A program made the translations under genes and the position numbers. Positions 38,933-41,550 of a DNA stretch of 41,550 nt are shown here, in pieces (positions within the stretch are counted from its first letter, which is position 1; every line of letters begins with the position of its first letter). A model generated the notes under the pieces. It was not told the origin of the DNA, ran no database searches, and worked only from the letters and a program-made list of their open reading frames with translations. The stretch comes from Tateyamaria omphalii (GTDB taxonomy: Bacteria; Pseudomonadota; Alphaproteobacteria; Rhodobacterales; Rhodobacteraceae): positions 1-41,550 of the forward strand of contig NZ_BMWT01000013.1 in NCBI RefSeq assembly GCF_014651375.1, written 5' to 3'.

Positions 38933-41050
38933 ATGGCACGCGAATATCCGCTCGACCGCTACCGCAACTTCGGCATCATGGCTCACATCGATGCTGGCAA
39001 GACCACATGTTCGGAACGCATCCTGTACTACACAGGCAAGTCCCACAACATCGGTGAGGTGCACGATGGTGCAGCCACCATGGACTGGATGGAGCAAGAG
39101 CAGGAACGCGGGATCACCATCACCTCGGCTGCGACCACCACGTTCTGGGAGCGCACAGAGGATGGCAAGACTGCCGAAACCGAAAAGCACCGCCTGAACA
39201 TCATCGATACTCCCGGCCACGTTGACTTCACCATTGAAGTTGAGCGTTCGCTGGCTGTTCTCGACGGTGCTGTTTGTGTTCTGGACGCCAACGCTGGTGT
39301 TGAGCCGCAGACTGAAACCGTTTGGCGTCAGGCTGACCGCTACAAGGTCCCGCGCATGGTTTTCGTCAACAAGATGGACAAGATCGGCGCCGACTTCTTC
39401 AACTGCGTGCGCATGATCGAAGACCGCACCGGTGCCCGTGCTGTGCCCGTCGGTATTCCGATCGGTGCCGAGACCGAGCTGGAAGGTCTGGTTGATCTGG
39501 TCACCATGGAAGAGTGGCTGTGGCAGGGCGAAGATCTGGGCGCATCCTGGATCAAAGCTCCCATCCGTACCGAGCTGGCCGACATGGCCGCCGAGTGGCG
39601 CGAGAAGATGATCGAAGCCGCCGTCGAGCAAGACGACGACGCGATGGAAGCCTATCTTGAAGGCAATGAACCCGACGTTCCGACGCTGCGCAAACTGCTG
39701 CGCAAGGGCACGCTGGCGCTGGACTTCGTTCCGGTTCTGGGTGGTTCGGCCTTTAAAAACAAAGGTGTACAGCCGCTGCTGAACGCTGTGATCGACTATC
39801 TGCCCAGCCCGCTGGACGTTGTTGATTACATGGGCTTCAAACCCGGTGACGAAGAAGAAACCCGTAACATCGCCCGCCGTGCGGATGATGACATGGCGTT
39901 CTCCGGCCTCGCCTTCAAAATCATGAACGACCCCTTCGTGGGCTCGCTGACCTTCGTTCGTATCTACTCGGGCACCCTGAACAAGGGCGACTCGATGCTG
40001 AACTCGACCAAGGGCAACAACGAGCGCGTCGGTCGTATGATGATGATGCACTCGAACGACCGTGACGAAATCACCGAAGCCTATGCGGGCGACATCATCG
40101 CGTTGGGTGGGCTGAAGAACACCACAACCGGTGATACGCTGTGCGACAAGGGTGACCCGGTGGTTCTAGAAACGATGAACTTCCCTGATCCGGTGATCGA
40201 GATCGCGGTTGAGCCCAAAACCAAGGGCGACCAGGAGAAGATGTCCCAAGGTCTGGCCCGTCTGGCTGCCGAAGACCCGTCCTTCCGCGTGGAAACTGAC
40301 CTCGAAAGCGGTCAGACCATCATGAAGGGCATGGGCGAACTTCACCTCGACATCCTCGTGGATCGTCTGAAGCGTGAATTCAAGGTCGAAGCCAATATCG
40401 GTGCGCCGCAAGTGGCCTACCGTGAGACCATCGGTCACGAGGTCGAGCACACCTACACCCACAAGAAACAGTCGGGTGGTTCGGGTCAGTTTGCCGAGGT
40501 GAAAATGATCATCACCCCGACAGAGCCCGGCGAAGGTTACTCGTTCGAGAGCCGCATCGTTGGTGGTGCCGTGCCGAAGGAATACATCCCCGGTGTTGAA
40601 AAAGGCATCAATTCGGTCATGGACAGCGGTCCGTTGGCGGGCTTTCCCGTGATCGACTTCAAGGTGGCCCTGATCGACGGTAAGTTCCACGACGTTGACT
40701 CCAGCGTTCTCGCCTTCGAAATCGCGGCCCGCATGGGCATGCGCGAAGGTATGAAGAAAGCTGGCGCCAAGCTGCTCGAGCCGATCATGAAGGTCGAGGT
40801 CATCACGCCTGAAGAATACACCGGTGGTATCATCGGTGACCTGACATCGCGTCGGGGTCAGGTATCGGGCCAGGAGAACCGCGGCAACGCCATCGCCATC
40901 GATGCGATGGTGCCGCTGGCCAACATGTTCGGCTACATCAACACCCTGCGTTCGATGTCGTCGGGCCGCGCCCAGTTCACCATGCAGTTCGACCACTATG
41001 ATCCCGTGCCGCAGAACATCAGCGACGAGATTCAGGCGAAATACGCTTAA
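38933..41050 (+). CDS. fusA: Elongation factor G
   Basis: This 705-residue GTPase drives translocation and ribosome recycling. The G-motifs [17 protein letters not shown] and [10 protein letters not shown] are intact, and the C-terminal domains with [21 protein letters not shown] and [14 protein letters not shown] are normal. A GAGGAAG site lies before the ATG, 26 bp after rpsG. Confidence 0.99.
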   Translation: MAREYPLDRYRNFGIMAHIDAGKTTCSERILYYTGKSHNIGEVHDGAATMDWMEQEQERGITITSAATTTFWERTEDGKTAETEKHRLNIIDTPGHVDFTIEVERSLAVLDGAVCVLDANAGVEPQTETVWRQADRYKVPRMVFVNKMDKIGADFFNCVRMIEDRTGARAVPVGIPIGAETELEGLVDLVTMEEWLWQGEDLGASWIKAPIRTELADMAAEWREKMIEAAVEQDDDAMEAYLEGNEPDVPTLRKLLRKGTLALDFVPVLGGSAFKNKGVQPLLNAVIDYLPSPLDVVDYMGFKPGDEEETRNIARRADDDMAFSGLAFKIMNDPFVGSLTFVRIYSGTLNKGDSMLNSTKGNNERVGRMMMMHSNDRDEITEAYAGDIIALGGLKNTTTGDTLCDKGDPVVLETMNFPDPVIEIAVEPKTKGDQEKMSQGLARLAAEDPSFRVETDLESGQTIMKGMGELHLDILVDRLKREFKVEANIGAPQVAYRETIGHEVEHTYTHKKQSGGSGQFAEVKMIITPTEPGEGYSFESRIVGGAVPKEYIPGVEKGINSVMDSGPLAGFPVIDFKVALIDGKFHDVDSSVLAFEIAARMGMREGMKKAGAKLLEPIMKVEVITPEEYTGGIIGDLTSRRGQVSGQENRGNAIAIDAMVPLANMFGYINTLRSMSSGRAQFTMQFDHYDPVPQNISDEIQAKYA

Positions 41051-41057
41051 TCGGGAA

Positions 41058-41109
41058 GGCGGGGTGAACCCCGCCCTACCACCCACCGTAGGGCGGGGTT
41101 CACCCCGCC
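41058..41109. repeat. Long palindromic repeat between fusA and tuf (22-bp arms)
   Basis: The arm at 41058-41079 (beginning GGCGGGGTGAACCCCGCC) is exactly complementary to that at 41088-41109 (beginning GTAGGGCGGGGTTCACCCC), with an 8-nt loop. Each arm itself contains a smaller GGCGGGG/CCCCGCC symmetry. No T-tract follows, so it is better described as a REP-like palindrome than a terminator. It lies between co-transcribed translation genes and could tune or stabilise the mRNA. Confidence 0.8.
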
Positions 41110-41136
41110 ACCCTTGAGACAAAGAGGAGCCTTAAG

Positions 41137-41550
<414 letters not shown>

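Overview
The window looks like chromosomal DNA of a marine alphaproteobacterium of the Roseobacter group (Rhodobacteraceae). The basis is the L10/L7-L12/RpoB/RpoC/S12/S7/EF-G/EF-Tu sequences, a GC-rich coding style, an intact Nit1C nitrilase cluster, a tripartite tricarboxylate transporter operon with sulfoacetate-type enzymes, and dispersed palindromes between genes. No species was assigned.

Layout. (1) 1-1400: an IS110-family transposase with its non-coding flanks. (2) 1651-3348: a FadD-like acyl-CoA synthetase, then about 570 bp without a convincing gene. (3) 3922-5672: the most unusual region. Four short genes in tandem encode related 52-76 residue peptides. They share an N-terminal M-x-S/K-I/V-x-A/P-F-x-P/E-R-T/L-R block, usually an Ala-Ser-Cys, and in three of the four a D-Q-D-F-G-(G/D)-G-W block. 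A small protein with a WHYHILDT motif, like glycine-rich-domain (GRDP-like) proteins, follows. I know of no described system with this composition and propose it as a candidate peptide system. (4) 5878-11576 (minus strand): the complete seven-gene Nit1C cluster in the order nitB-C-D-E-F-G-H, transcribed away from a divergent MocR-type regulator (11845-13212). Two sets of ATTGTATG/CATACAAT inverted repeats lie between them. (5) 13213-23307: L10 leader, rplJ, rplL, rpoB and rpoC, closed by a strong terminator.

(6) 23457-30529: a minus-strand operon tctA-tctB-tctC, CoA-acylating aldehyde dehydrogenase (SauS-like) and acyl-CoA ligase (SauT-like), with a divergent LacI-family regulator. The likely pathway is uptake of sulfoacetate, activation to sulfoacetyl-CoA and reduction to sulfoacetaldehyde. 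(7) 30599-32905: a large DUF1989 plus GcvT fusion protein, probably a folate-dependent demethylase or aminomethyltransferase. (8) 33292-37672: an MFS exporter, a secreted OB-fold protein, an EamA transporter, a rhamnosyltransferase-like glycosyltransferase and a secreted polysaccharide lyase. (9) 37797-41550: the str operon with a near-consensus promoter, rpsL, rpsG, fusA and the first 138 codons of tuf. A 22-bp-arm palindrome lies between fusA and tuf.

Overall, core translation and transcription genes are interrupted by catabolic and accessory blocks. Nit1C and the peptide locus sit directly before rplJ, where rplK-rplA would usually be. About 14.5 kb of metabolic and envelope genes separates rpoC from rpsL. 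No tRNA, rRNA, CRISPR array or phage gene was recognised.
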